From assembly GCF_020379485.1 (NCBI RefSeq), contig NC_063444.1:1870652-1934651 (forward strand): 64,000 bases of DNA, in the 5' to 3' direction. Positions 1-12,511 of this stretch are shown here, piece by piece. The first letter of the stretch is position 1. The number at the start of each line of letters is the position of its first letter. Below the pieces are notes generated by a model, which worked only from the letters and a program-made list of their open reading frames with translations, made no database searches and was not told where the DNA came from. This stretch comes from Brassica napus (Eukaryota > Streptophyta > Magnoliopsida > Brassicales > Brassicaceae). Position numbers and translations under genes: made by a program.

Positions 1-1783
1 AAGCTTTTTTTCCTGATTCCGAAGCTCTAGATCTTATGATTGTTGATTTAAATGAAATAGATAAGATCATAAGAATACATCCTTCAGTATAGCTAAAAAC
101 ACTCTTAATATACTTTTCCAATTTAAATCAGTAACATCCAATTAAAAGTATGAATTAGTGTAGTAGTTGGGTAAAGATATATAAGTCATACACGTTTTTG
201 GTATGTTAAAGTGTTAATCAAGTTATTATCTTTTTATAGTTCTTTTTTTTTGTAAAAAACTTTTTATCGTTCTTATATTTTCACGTGCTCGTACAATTTC
301 TCATTTCTCCACTACACATTCCCATACGTTAGAATTTCTTTCAACAGATTTGACAATATCGAATATTGAATAGTCTTTTATATATGATGCACTATCATTG
401 GAAGGTTGAAGAAAATACACGTTAAATATAGTCGCTGATTTTTACTTCCCAGAGTTTTTTTTGGGGGTAAGATTACTTTATAGAGTTCAATCAGCTTCGT
501 GGACATTTTGTCCGTGTGAAACTATTGGTTGCATTTAGAACAACGTCTATATTTCTACTTACCAGACGTGAACAATACAAAATTATCACAATTTTTCTTG
601 TTCGATATTTACCATTTTTTTAATAAATAGTTATTATATATCTTTGTTATAGAACAAAATTGTTTGGATTTATGTTTACAAAATAGTTATATCTACATTG
701 TGGTAAATTAAAAAAAAAAAAATCCTCATTTCTTCGGACAGTTGTAATAAGTTTTGGGTCTTAAAATAGCATCATAAAGTTAGAGTGTCAAAAAGAAATT
801 ATTTTGAAATTATCAGATGAATTTCTTTTAGTCTCTCATTGGTAACTATGCTAATACATTATGCATAAATTCAGATGGATTTTTTTTTTGAATAATTCTT
901 TGGAGTGGTGATGAAGTGATAGGACGAGTAAAGCTCAAATTTTTAAAAATGAATGTGTCATGAGTAGAAGAAGACAATGAAGCTTCACCATTGGTTGTTA
1001 TTGTGAAAAGAGTGGTGGATTTCACATGATGAGCATTTGTTGTCTTTCTTTTTTTTTGATTTAAATAGAACCTTTTAATTTTCTCGAGCCACTCAATAGC
1101 ATGGCTTCACTTTATATTTTCCTTTTAATGGTTAAATATTGGAACTTTACATAGGAGATGCAGAAAATTCTTATGCATTTGCTTGCCAATATATTAATTT
1201 GTCAATACACATACTAAGTCGTGTATGACTTGAATCACACACTGAATGTAATCAATTATCACCATTTTGTTATCCTCTCCACTTAACCTCAAAGACATAT
1301 AGCATTTTTAGACTCATTTTAGAAAACGTTATACTATGTGCTAGTATATAATTTTTTCAACTTATTCACTAAATTATTCACTAAACTAGTTATACAAACT
1401 CTCAGGAAATAGCCCATGATGACAGTAACTTCCAAAAAGTGACACATGAAAATGTAAATGATCAAAATACTGTTTGGCTCGATTGAAGTAAGGTCATAAA
1501 CATTATAAAAAAAATCCGGTCATAGATTCTCGACATTGCATAAAGAAAATACAACCAAAATATAATCCAAACAGAGTTAGATGAATGTGACAGGTTGATA
1601 AAGAAATTTTGAGAATTTTGCTGTCTATAATCGTCCAACTTAAAACTTCATTTCAAGAAAATAAAATAAAACATCTATGTCCAAAATTTATTCGGGTAGA
1701 GAGCCAACCCCCAACACAAAAATAATCGTGGAAGAAAAGAAAACACAGATCCTAGGGGATTAATAACGTAAGCCACAAGCGAC
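1..1783. other. AT-rich intergenic spacer downstream of BIG4
   Basis: The stretch is AT-rich with frequent homopolymer runs. I find no open frame resembling a known protein and no clear repeat boundary. It lies beyond the 3' end of the minus-strand BIG4 gene, so the last few hundred bases should hold its 3' UTR and polyadenylation signals. Confidence 0.6.
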
Positions 1784-4700
1784 TTAACCTAAAATAGGAC
1801 CAATGCACGATTTCAAAACATTGCTTAGGGCGTACGGAACTTGTGGAGAGCAATGCTCAGTCTTCACAAGGTCTACCAACAAAGGGAAGACGCTCGACAC
1901 GTGTCTTTTCAGAGACTCTGCCTCTAATGAGCACAAGGCTTCTAGCGAGGAGACAAGCAACGAAGTCCTAGCCTTCGCCTCTTCTGTCCGGTCAAATTCC
2001 ATCGGGAGAATCCAATGGATTGGTTTTGTCTGTTGTTGGTGTTGACCTGTGCAGTTAAGGTAGATCTTCACGACTTTTGAGCATTCAGTGACTAGACGAG
2101 ACTCGAGTTCGAGCTCCTTGGAGACGTCAGGGTTGCAAGTAACCATGTCTTGTAGGAAGGTCATGTAGGATTTGTTAGCCTCGTTCTCGAAGTTAAGGAG
2201 CTGAGGCTGTGTTAGGTTTTGGACAGAGCATGCTCTCTTGAACTTCCTTCGAAGGACTGTGTCGGTGTTTAGCTGCTGAGCGTGAGATGCGATGCACGAG
2301 AAAATATCTGCGAGGATGTCCACGTGTGAAGCTGGCAATGAGTATTGGTTCCTTCTGTATAACTCACTCACAACCTGGAAAAACCGTAATAGATGAGTAA
2401 ACAAAACATAACAGTTGGCTAAGTAAGTAAAGAGATGGTACCTCGACGATTTGAGACAAGACATCAATGTGTTTCTTTGTTCTGGAGACGACGTAAGACA
2501 TAATGTGAAGGTTATCATCATCAAGATCATCTTTGTCTACGCTTTGACCAGAAGACGTTTCAACATCTTCAATATCATCCATGGTTCTCAACACTTTCAT
2601 AAAACCCGCGAAAGTAAGCGAGGCTGCTTCCTTGAGAGCCAAGAAAACCTCTGTCCACTCATCTTCAGAGGCGCTACGAGCCAACCCATCAGCCAAACGA
2701 AGCAAGACAGAGATCCCCGAGCCTGTTGAGCCTTGAACAGGACTCTTTATAAACCCTAGAATGATTGACACAACGCTCGAAAGCTGAGACCTCACTGAGC
2801 TGAAGAAGTTGGCGAGTAGATCAACAAGAAGCTGTAGTGCAAGTGTTGATGTCCCAGCGTCCCATGTAGTTTCTTCGGTGTCTAGAGAAGCTGAGGATGG
2901 CGAGTCGCCGCTGCTGCTTTCTTCGAAGAGCATATCGGTTTTGCTACGCATGTTGTTGAAGACTGGGAGGATGATTGAACTGAAGATTGCTGCCCAAAAG
3001 GGTCTTGTGAAAAGGTGACCATGGTCCATCAGAATGTTGAAGAGTACTTCTATGGAACGCTTTCTAATTGCTGGTCTTGGATCTGAGGCTTGCTTGGATA
3101 AACCTGAACAAAATGAAAACAATACTCAAATTTATAACCGAACCGAAAACTAAAATAACCGAACTGACTTTTGTAAATAATTGAACAGTTCCTAAATCTC
3201 TAGAACCGAAAAACCGAAAGCCGAGCTGAATATTGTAAATAATCGAACGGTTCCTAAATCTTTAGACATGAAAAGCCGAACGAATATTGTAGGTAATCGA
3301 ATGGTTCCTAAATCTCTAGAACCGAAAAACCAAAAATCCAAAAACCCAAAAACCTAACTACCAGAACCGAAACAAAACACACATACTCAAATCATTACTG
3401 AAAGCTGAGAATGAAATTTCAAGTGTGTAGTAGTAACTGATAAAGAGTAGAAGCCAACCTGAAAGCAGAGGAACCCAATAGGAAACTTGTTCATCAAGGT
3501 CAGTAACAGTTTGTCCATCAGACGAATCTTCCTTTAAAGCTGAGATGTTATCGTTCTTCAGCTTCTCGTTCAAGAAGAGTCCTCCTTCTGCAAGCTTCAC
3601 AGCGCAAAAACGAAGAAACTCTATGGTGTTGAAACCAATATCTCCTTCAAACTTGCTGTTGGTGAAGGTGATAAGACATCTGATGCAGTCAGCATATACC
3701 GATATCTCAGTCTCAGTTATGCAATGAAAATGATCCCTCACAATCTTCTCTATAGTCTCAAAAGCCAACAGCACAATGTTCTTCCTCTCATCAATCGCAG
3801 CAGTTGTGAAAACCTAAAACCAAACAAGATCATGTTAGGACACACTAGAAAAAAAAAACATTGCATTGAGAGACATTTTGTTTTGTTTACTTACAGTGAA
3901 GACACTTTTCCAACCAGATTGCACATTACTAACTCTACTGAGAACCATTTGAGAAACACAACGAACTATAAGCTCTCTAATCTCAGCAGAACTACTGTTC
4001 TGCATGACAACGACGAACGGTCGGAGAAACTCATGCTGGAAATGGTAGTTTGCTAGCTCCTCACGCTCCAAGAACTTCATGGAAAGCTGACGAAGCGAGT
4101 CCATTACAAATATTGCAACTGAGAGATTCTCTGATAAGCCTACTGATACAAAGAAGTCAGAGAGAACGTTCCATATGCGAGACCAAACTAACCGGATCCG
4201 GTTCATGTTATAATGCCTGTCACAGTAAAACATACATTCCCATCAACCACATGTTTTGTAAGAGAATCAAAAATAAATAAGCACTCAAAACAATTACATG
4301 TCCGAGTATCATTAAGCAACTCTTTATCAATTTTGATTCATTTCAATATGAATAATAATAAAAAAAATCAACTAGAATATAACAACAAGAATAAAAACTA
4401 TATTAGGAAAAAAATTCAAATATAAATCAAATATTAAAATTGATATTTAAAATATGAAATAGTATTCTTTAAATAAGAACTTACGCTGTCTCCACTAGCT
4501 TTGTGAGGCTAAAGACACGAGGATCTGCTGGTGACTGAAGCTCCGACATGGAGACTTTACATAACGCTTTAACAAAAGCAACAATAGCTTCACTGTTCAA
4601 CCTCTGGCTATTAGCATAGACATGGTTCAACTCAAAGTTTCCTATTTGGTCCAGTAGATTCAGATTAGCAATAAAGTTCTTGATCTGCTCCGGTGTTACT

Positions 4701-7700
4701 AATTTGGGAACGGTTTTCACAAGTGAAGTACTATCATAAGAACCTCCCCTGACAACAGCCATCACAGATGGATTCTGAAGAGCGCCACGTTTCTTTAAAT
4801 GTGGAAAGCCTAAAGCCTTCTTTTCATCTACTTCAGCTTTTGTTGTAGGGATGTAACGTGTATCTGCAGGTGATGATCCTTCTCCCAAGAGTTGCAGATG
4901 TTCAATACGTGAAAGGCAAGTCAAAATATGTTCCCAAGAGCCTTGTAGATGGTTACCATCTTCTATAGCTATTGTTATTATCGCCTGCATAATACAATAT
5001 ATTAACAGATATTTAAATCTAATCAACTGCTTATATTAATTTAGGCTACAGCAAGTGAACTTATACCTTTACAGCATCAACATTTTTCTGCTTCATATCA
5101 GCAGCACAATGAAGATTAGTGAACTTGGCCATGGAAGTGACAAAAGCATCTCTCTGAGTTTGCATTCCCATAACTGCAGTGACGTGCACCGCGTATCTGA
5201 AGCCTTGTAAGCACAGAGAAGTTGCTAGTCTATCATCACTCTGGTCAAGAGTGACACTGAATGCAGCAAGCATCGGTCCCCATGAGACCTCGAGTATAAA
5301 CCTCAAGATGGAGACATCTGTAACACTATGATAAGCTGACCTGCAGACCAAGAACAGAACAAAACATATTGATATTAGCACAGATAATGGGTCCGAATTG
5401 TAACATGCACTGTAATAGTAATAAAAATGTATAGATATATTTGCTTATGTAAAGGTTTTTGTTACTATTAACGGGGGTGCTACATGGTTTGATCGGTCAT
5501 CATTCAAAGCCAATAAGGAATGTATTATAGTATAGTACTTACTCTGATTTCTCTGACTTAGCTTGGAACTGTTCCTGGATATCTCTTATAAGAACCCTGT
5601 TGGCACCATGCGCTTTCTCATCTGGTTGCATCCAAGAAACCAGATTGAGGATGCTGTCTAAGCCCAGTAGCTTATTCAAGCCATTCACCTGTTTACTTTG
5701 TGGGGCTAAAGTATCTGAGTTCATCTTAATCTCGTCTTTCACAACTCGATCATAGAGAGAGCCTAGATACTCTTCAGGTAGGTCCTTTCCATCATCTATT
5801 CCCCGGTTATTTCGGACAAAGTCAGCTTTCGACATCTAAACAACCATATGCAATCTTACATGAGTTTCAAGACAAGAATTGTTCTACTTGATGAATATCA
5901 TAAGAAAGGAAGCAATACCTTATCCTTAACCATGTTGTTGTGTGCATCTGTATTGAGCATAATCACCGAATATGCAAGAACGTAAGCAGTGTCTGCACTT
6001 GTGAAAGAACCAGGGTTGCATTTCCAGTAATGTTCTGCAAATTTCTCCATGATTCGGTCGATCTTCTGCGCTTCTCCTGGTAGCCTAAAGCCGCGTAGAA
6101 AGAACCTTATAGCTTCAACAAAATCCTTCCCTTGGAAGTTAAACGAGTCCACATATGCATGCATAACTTTGAGTGGAAGCTCCTCCCTTTCACCAAGATA
6201 ATCACCAATCACAGTTCCATTCAGCCCTGCTGTCTTCATCAGAAATGAAGCCACTTCCTCTGGAGAGTTGCCTATTTTCTTGCTGCTTATGAGAAACTCA
6301 ATACCTTTAGAAGGCTTCCTATTAAACAAAGAGATACCCTTCTGCAAAAAACCACCATGATTATTTGTCAGTGAACTATGCATATTCAAAAAATAATTCA
6401 ATATTTTATTACTAAAAAAAAAACAAAGCATCATCAAAAAAATTAATATGTGCAAACCTGGAGTTCAATCTTGTAAGCTCTTCGTTGCTCAAGCATAGAA
6501 GCATCATACGCTTCAGGATTAGTATCTGGCTGTGTATCACAGTCTTCTTCACCAATCTGGCTTGCATTACTATCCATAGAAGCATATATCTGTGAGCCCT
6601 TAGGCCAAACCGTCTCATCCACTTTCAACTGCTGATCCATCCAACTTCCCATTGCCTTGACTACGTTAACCAAAATTTTCACAGATTCATTCCTAAACGT
6701 ACTATCCTGTGCTGGAGACAGCGTTGTTGATGAACCGGTCGGTGGTCCTAGAGCGGTTTTCAGAAGACCGTTGACAATCCTGCAATCATCTGATGGATTT
6801 ATAAGAGCTTTAATACATTATATGTTTACTCACAACGAGTCATGCAGTTCTCAGACTAATCTAATACCTTTCTAGTATGTTAGAGGAGTCTACATCGCAG
6901 TCATAGTTCACAAAGATATCGACAATCAACTGCGGATCTTGAGACATTTTCTCCAGCAAGTTGAGAACAGTCATCTTCTGAAGGAAGCTAGGCTGGAGAA
7001 CGTTCTCTAGCACACGGAGGACGATCATCGGAAAGAAAATGCCGATTTCCGCTTTCAAGACTGATCTAAGCTTTGATAATAAGCTCATGAAGATAGCACA
7101 TTGCAACTGAAAGATGGACATGATTGAAACTGCACTGTTCTTTAGTAGTGATAAGCATAAGTATTGCTTAACAGCACTAATGAAGCTGCATTAAGTAAAA
7201 ACAAATATATAAGACCAAACCAGCATCATAATCATAATAACAAATATTCAAGAAATCGTTAGGCGCTAGTTAAGCAAATCCAGACCAATTTCTAGACAAA
7301 AGTATTTCGTTTAGGTCCGAAGCGCAGTTTAAACCGATTTTTAGAACACTGATAATAGCTAATGAAAGATTCGGACACAAACCACTTGCCTTTCATTAGA
7401 CCGCCAAACAGGACCACCATTGTCGATAATGACCTTAAGCAACTCAAGAGACAACGTCTTACCCCTCACCATGATCTGATCATCATTCTTCTCCTGCGAG
7501 GAAAACCTCATCGACAACTTACACAAGTTCTTGAACAGAAGGAAAGCGTCCTGTCTCATCTTGCTCATGTCACCGGTCAAAGAATCAGCTTCACCGTTTT
7601 TCTCGTACCCTCGAAACGACGGCGAGTCAGGAGTCATAACGGTCTCCGTCTCCGGGTTCTGGAGCAGAATCTGAATCACATCAGGAGGAGGAAGAGGGCT

Positions 7701-8435
7701 CCCTTGCCCCGCGGCCATCACCTCGTTAACAAACCCTTGGCAAAAATAAACAGAGCTGCCTTCGTTGACGCTCTTGTCCGTGAACGCCAACAGCTCGTTC
7801 ACGTACACAGTCTTGACCGCCACGTCAGCGAGCGAGTCCTCCTCGGATCTGGTGAAGATCACGAGCATCATCTGCGCCAGCACGGACTTGGCGCAGATCT
7901 GCGTCGTCCCGCTCAACCCGCCTAGGTAGATGTTGTAGCACGTCTTGACCACGTGGAGCAAACAGTCTCCACGGATCAAGACGCAGGGAGATCTGACGGC
8001 CGCGAGGAGGACGCGGAGGACGGCGAGCTGGATCGGCTCCTCCGCCATGGCGCCGACCTTGGAGACGGCGTTGACGAGCTTGAAGAGGACGGAGTCTTGT
8101 TTGGAAGACTGGATCTCGCCGCGGATGACGGAGAGGGAGAAGAGCTTGAAGGCGCAGTCGAGAGCCGGCTCGACGACTTTCGAGTACGCGGTGTCGAGGG
8201 AGAAGAGGAATGGCTGGAGGACGGCGTCCGCGTCGGGGGAGGAGAGGCCGGCGACGGCGGAGGAGGGATCGTGGAAGTCGTCGGGGAGGGATTCGAGTTT
8301 GTCGAGGACGGATTTGCAGGAGGAGACGAGGTACGTGTGCTTGCGCCACGCAGCGTTCTTGATGATCTTGTCTAGAGACGGGCCTATCACGCGGCCGCAG
8401 CGTGTGGCGCCGCCGAGAGTTTGTGACGTCGACAT
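1784..8435 (-). CDS. BIG4: BIG4-type ARF guanine-nucleotide exchange factor (Sec7 domain)
   Basis: Large ARF-GEF of the BIG family, which loads GTP onto ARF GTPases at the trans-Golgi network and endosomes to drive vesicle budding. Eleven exons join into 1701 codons: 8435-7390, 7185-6868, 6779-6458, 6341-5919, 5835-5543, 5340-5067, 4984-4485, 4216-3895, 3813-3459, 3103-2442, 2374-1784. The N-terminal DCB/HUS region lies in exons 1-3. The Sec7 domain starts near residue 565, with the catalytic glutamate finger FRLPGEAQK (Glu about 652). HDS-type helical repeats fill the C-terminus. The start is the Met of MSTSQTLGG. Intron 1 begins with GC rather than GT (AAAG/GCAAGT), and the frame closes only with that site. 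Assignment to BIG4 rather than BIG1-3 rests on gene order matching At4g35380, recalled from memory. Residues that confer brefeldin A sensitivity in Sec7 domains (YS, D, M) are present. Confidence 0.9.
3122..3365. repeat. CCGAA-rich repeat in BIG4 intron 9
   Basis: The intron between exons 9 and 10 carries repeated AACCGAA/GAACCG words, with three copies of a roughly 60-bp phrase built on 'cctaaatctctagaaccg'. Similar CCGAA-rich tracts lie in introns of CPK5, TMT2 and GLR3.2. It is probably a dispersed Brassicaceae repeat; the boundaries are not clear here. Confidence 0.6.
7250..7347. repeat. Short dispersed repeat fragment in BIG4 intron 1
   Basis: This piece shares the words TTTAGGTCC and GATTTTTAGAACACT with a stretch at about 36037-36092 downstream of TMT2. 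The spacing is similar, so both look like copies of one small transposable element ending in AGTGTTCTAAAAATC on the opposite strand. No target duplication was identified. Confidence 0.4.
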
Positions 8436-9536
8436 CGCCCGGAGTTTTTTTATTTTATTCCATTTCAAACTTTGAAAGAGAGAGAGAGGAGAAGAAGCTT
8501 TGATCGTACGTTTTGTGAAGTGTTTGCGTTTATATACCTTCTCGGTTTGCTGAATCGGTAAAAGGCTTCTTCCTGCTGAAGAGGGAGAGAGCGCGTGGGA
8601 GTCACTTGGGACAGAAAGGCGCGTGTGATTCTCTATGTCTTTATTATTACTACTCGTCTCCCACGTCGTTATGATCTCATCAAATGTCTTTTAAAATATT
8701 GATTAATACGATTTATAAATGCATATTAATGGTCTCGATTAAGTTGACTTTACTGAAACGAAACTGTAGTAATCTCGTAACATAATCGCATGTAACAGTA
8801 GTAAGTAGTGATATTGATCGGAGACTTAATCTAATCCGACTTGTATTAGTATTAGTACAAGTCAAATGATTATTTTGGTTTCTTACCAAACCATATAGGC
8901 CATAGATTATTGTGTGTTTAATCCATACCAACTTGTTCCGAACGCCAAATACGAAGACTTTTCTCCTCTTTACATAGAATATAATGATAGACATTGATTG
9001 TCTTGCAATATTCTCTTTTGCTATATGGTATTATACTTCTACAAATGTATGTAATATATACATATAGAAATGTAATGGTATTTTGATTAGTTGAGTTAAT
9101 TCACAAGTGGATGTTTCAAACCAAGCATTCTGTTTGATTGGATCAACCAAATGCTGATGGAAGGAAGATGTAACGTTTCAACTTATATCGATCATCTTAA
9201 TTAACGAATTGACTTGGCGTACGAGTGAATTTTCAAAGCAGGCATTTGTGTTTGACTCGATCAACTAAATGGTGTTTGAAGGTAGATGGTATATATTGTG
9301 GTATCTATTAGTGTTAGGTTATGGTGACCCTGTAAAATGTGTTTGGTGATGAACTAGTCTCGCCTTTCTTGACAAAACTTCCGACTTATGTAGCGTAACA
9401 AAGAGACCACTTGAAAGGCAGCTCCAAGATGTTACTTAATTCATGTTTGATCATTTGATCCACCTGACAAGTAATTTTGCTTGAAGAGAAAATCTTCAGT
9501 GAAGATGAATTCTACCTAACAAAATGTATTATTAAC
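8436..9536. other. BIG4 upstream region and spacer
   Basis: Proximal to BIG4 there is a purine-rich (GA)n leader on the plus strand at about 8474-8490, probably in the 5' UTR or core promoter. Further out, about 9100-9300 holds two diverged copies of a roughly 118-bp unit built on 'gatcaaccaaatg' and 'gatcaactaaatg'. No coding sequence was recognised. Confidence 0.5.
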
Positions 9537-9815
9537 ATGAACAAAATCTCGAACGTTTTTTTATAAACGCATCGATCGATCCGTTTATGTTCAAAAACGC
9601 ATCGATCGATCGAGTATATCAAGTGTTCCTCGGAATTTCCGAAGATATTCCAAGGAAACCCTAAATTTGGTTTCCTCGGAATTTCCTCGGAATTCCGTCG
9701 GTATATTCCGAGAAAATTCCAAGGAACACTTGATATACTCGATCGATCGATGCGTTTTTGAACATAAACGGATCGATCGATGCGTTTATAAAAAAACGTT
9801 CGAGATTTTGTTCAT
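9537..9815. repeat. Near-perfect inverted repeat, about 93-bp arms
   Basis: Bases 9537-9629 are the reverse complement of about 9722-9815, essentially without mismatch until the inner end, with a spacer of about 90 bp. Each arm carries three or four CGATCGATCGAT-type words. A transcript through it would fold into a long hairpin. Confidence 0.85.
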
Positions 9816-10290
9816 TCGATCTATTGGATATCCACATCGATCGATGGGATAATCTAATCGATCGATCACATTGTTACGCTTTGGTCCATCTTTGTGATCG
9901 ATCGATCCATTTTGGGATCGATCGATTACATTGTTACCCCAAACCCTGTTTCCTCGGAAAAGCCTCGGAATATTCCGAGGAAATTCCGATGAACACTTGA
10001 TATACTCGATCGATCGATGCGTTTTTGAACATAAACGCATCGATCGCTGCGTTTATAAAAAAACGTAAGAGTTTTTGTTCATTCGATCTATTGGATATCC
10101 ACATCGACCGATGGGATAATCAAATCGATCGATCACATTGTTACCCCAACCCTGTTTCCTCGGAAAAGCCTCAGAATATTCCGAGGAAATTCCGAGGAAC
10201 ACTTGATATACTCGATCGATCGATGCGTTTTTGAACATCAACGGATCGTTCGATGCGTTTATAAAAAAACGTAAGAGTTTATCAAGTGTT
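9724..10290 (+). repeat. GATCGATC-rich tandem units
   Basis: A unit beginning AACACTTGATATACTCG occurs at about 9724, 9992 and 10198. The first two copies also contain 'gatctattggatatccacat' and 'ccctgtttcctcgg'; the third is partial. Unit lengths are about 268 and 207 bp. These belong to the CACTA-derived block. Confidence 0.75.
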
Positions 10291-11279
10291 CCTCAGAATT
10301 TCCTCGGAATATTCCAAGGAAGATAAGGGTTTCCTCGGAATTCCCTCGGAATATTCCGAGGAAATTCCGAGGAAATAGGGTTTTTAAACCGAAAACAACG
10401 TTTTGCGGTTTGAATAACACTTATATAACCCTTATTAAGTGTCTTAGGCTGATTATGAAGTCAAAAATTTGTTCCTTACCCTATAATAAACACTTTTCCG
10501 ATTGTATGAACGAAATCCCCACAACATAAGAGAAACACTTATACACTTTAATGAACGGTAAAGGGAATACTTTCAATTCGTTTTGAAATTTGTTATTTCA
10601 TGGTTTATGCTCATCTATACAAAGAATCCTCAATGATATGCATTACAATTGTATAAGAATTGAAATACAGCAAAAAAAATTGATGTTTTGAAACCCCAAA
10701 CACTAGTTCCTCGGTATTTCCTCGGAATATTCCGAGGAAATTTCGAGGAACAATATAAATTAATAGAAATACATGCACAGGATATTCTTTTTCCTCGAAT
10801 TAATGAAAATATTCCGAGGAAATTCCGACGGATATTTAAGTGGCCGTCGGAATTTCCTCGGAATATTTTCATTTAACCGGGCAAACAAGCCGCCAAATAT
10901 TTCGCGAAAATTGAAATTGAAAATACTGAGGGAATTCCGACGGAAAATATTCGTCAGACCCAAGGTTTTATAAACTCGAACCGCATCTTCTTCCTCTCCG
11001 GTGATCTCTCTCTCCTTCCGGCGTTCTCCACCTTCTCTCGCGACGATCTCTCCGGTGAATCCTTTTCATTCCCTTACAAATCATGTAAGGACCCTATCTC
11101 ACTCTCTTAGGTCCTATTTGTTAGGTTTTTAAGTAGATTTGATGATTTTAGAAGTTTTTTGATAGATTTTTGTTAGGGTGATTGGGTAGGATTGTGATTT
11201 GTTGTGTAATAGGTTTAGAATTGTGATTTGGTTGTGTTGAATTGATTTAGAACTTTTTTTATAAATTGTTTATTATTTT

Positions 11280-11880
11280 TGTATTTACAAAACGTTTTTT
11301 CTATATAAATTCGATTTTACAAAACGTTTTTGTATATAAATTCGATTTTTGGATTTATAAAAGATGATTTCATATTTATAAAAATATTTATATTTATTAA
11401 AACTAATTTTGTATTTATAAAACATTTTTTTGATTTATAAACACTATTTTTTTATTTTTGTATTTATAAAAACTATTTTTAAATATACAAAATGTTCTTT
11501 GTATATAAATTCGATTTTTGGATTATAAAAGATGATTTCATATTTTAAAATTAATTTTGTATTTATAAAACATTTTTTGATTTATAAACACTATTTTATT
11601 ATTTTTTGTATTTATAAAAACTATTTTGTATTTATAAAAAGATGATTTCATATCTATAAAAATATTTATATTTATTAAAACTAATTTTGTATTTATAAAA
11701 CATTTTTTGATTTATAAACACTATTTTATTATTTTTTGTATTTATAAAAACTATTTTGTATTTATAAAAAGATGATTTCGTATTTATAAAAATATTTATA
11801 TTTATTAAAACTAATTTTGTATTTATAAAACATTTTTTTTATTTATAAAAACTATTTTATTATTTTTTTATTTTAAATAT
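11280..11880 (+). repeat. AT-rich tandem satellite, period about 110-170 bp
   Basis: The word GATGATTTC(A/G)TAT recurs at 11363, 11531, 11641 and 11771, each time within near-identical runs of TTTATAAAAACTATTTTGTA-type sequence. It sits inside the CACTA-derived block and has no coding capacity. Confidence 0.7.
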
Positions 11881-12221
11881 GTTTTCTATTTCAATTTTAA
11901 TTTTATATTTTCGAATTTCAATTTAAAAAAATAAATTTATAATTTTTTTTTTTTAATTTTGGAAATATTCCGAGGAAATGTATCCCTCGGAATATTCCGA
12001 CGACATCTTCCTTGGAATATTCCGAGGAATTTCCGACGAAAAAAGTCCTCGGAATATTCCGAGAAAATTCATTTCCTCGGAATTCCGTCAGAAATTTCCG
12101 AGGGATTTCCGAGGAAAGATGAATTTCCGAGGAGTTATTTCCGAAGACTTTTTTCGTCGGTATGTCGTCGGAATAGCGTTATTCCGACGACATACCGACG
12201 ATTTTTTCCCTCAGTATGCCG

Positions 12222-12237
12222 CTGTTTTCTTGTAGTG
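12222..12237 (-). repeat. CACTA terminal inverted repeat (right end)
   Basis: On the minus strand this reads CACTACAAGAAAACAG, the canonical terminus of plant CACTA transposons. The three bases outside it are ACC, the candidate target duplication. The partner end was not found. Confidence 0.8.
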
Positions 12238-12511
12238 ACCACACAATAAAAGCTCGGCTAATATGTTATAAGATGATCAATATTAAGATAAAATTCAAGG
12301 ATATGATTAAGAAACATATTTTGGTTAAATTTGCAATAAATTCCTTGACTCCAGGGCTTCAAACATCCAGTAAATCTCTTTTGAGATAGTAATAAGAAAA
12401 AAAAAAAACAATCACCAAGCACACAACTGATAGAAAGGCTTAAGATTAATTTGACCAATTTGGTATATATGTATGTGATTAATTAACAAACATGTATCTT
12501 CCCCGGGTGAG

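Larger units (their letters stand above)
9537..12237. mobile_element. CACTA (En/Spm) transposon remnant, non-autonomous
   Basis: The right end is CTGTTTTCTTGTAGTG (12222-12237), the inverse of the CACTACAAGAAAACAG terminus typical of plant CACTA elements. Inward lie many copies of short direct and inverted motifs built on CCTCGGAAT/ATTCCGAGG, the expected subterminal repeat pattern. No transposase frame is visible. I could not find the matching CACTACAAG left end, so the left boundary given is only where the repeat-dense DNA begins. The interior also holds a CT-rich stretch (10980-11060) and an AT-rich satellite. Confidence 0.65.

Noticed and set aside
7362..7925. Long plus-strand open frames across BIG4 exon 1 (7362-7925, 7945-8475, 7953-8375)
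   Set aside because: They are antisense shadows of GC-rich BIG4 coding sequence, with Arg- and Glu-rich low-complexity translations and no domain.
9537..10290. Regularly spaced repeats as a CRISPR-like array
   Set aside because: Units are long, unequal and contain CACTA subterminal motifs; the DNA is plant nuclear, and repeat/spacer structure is absent.
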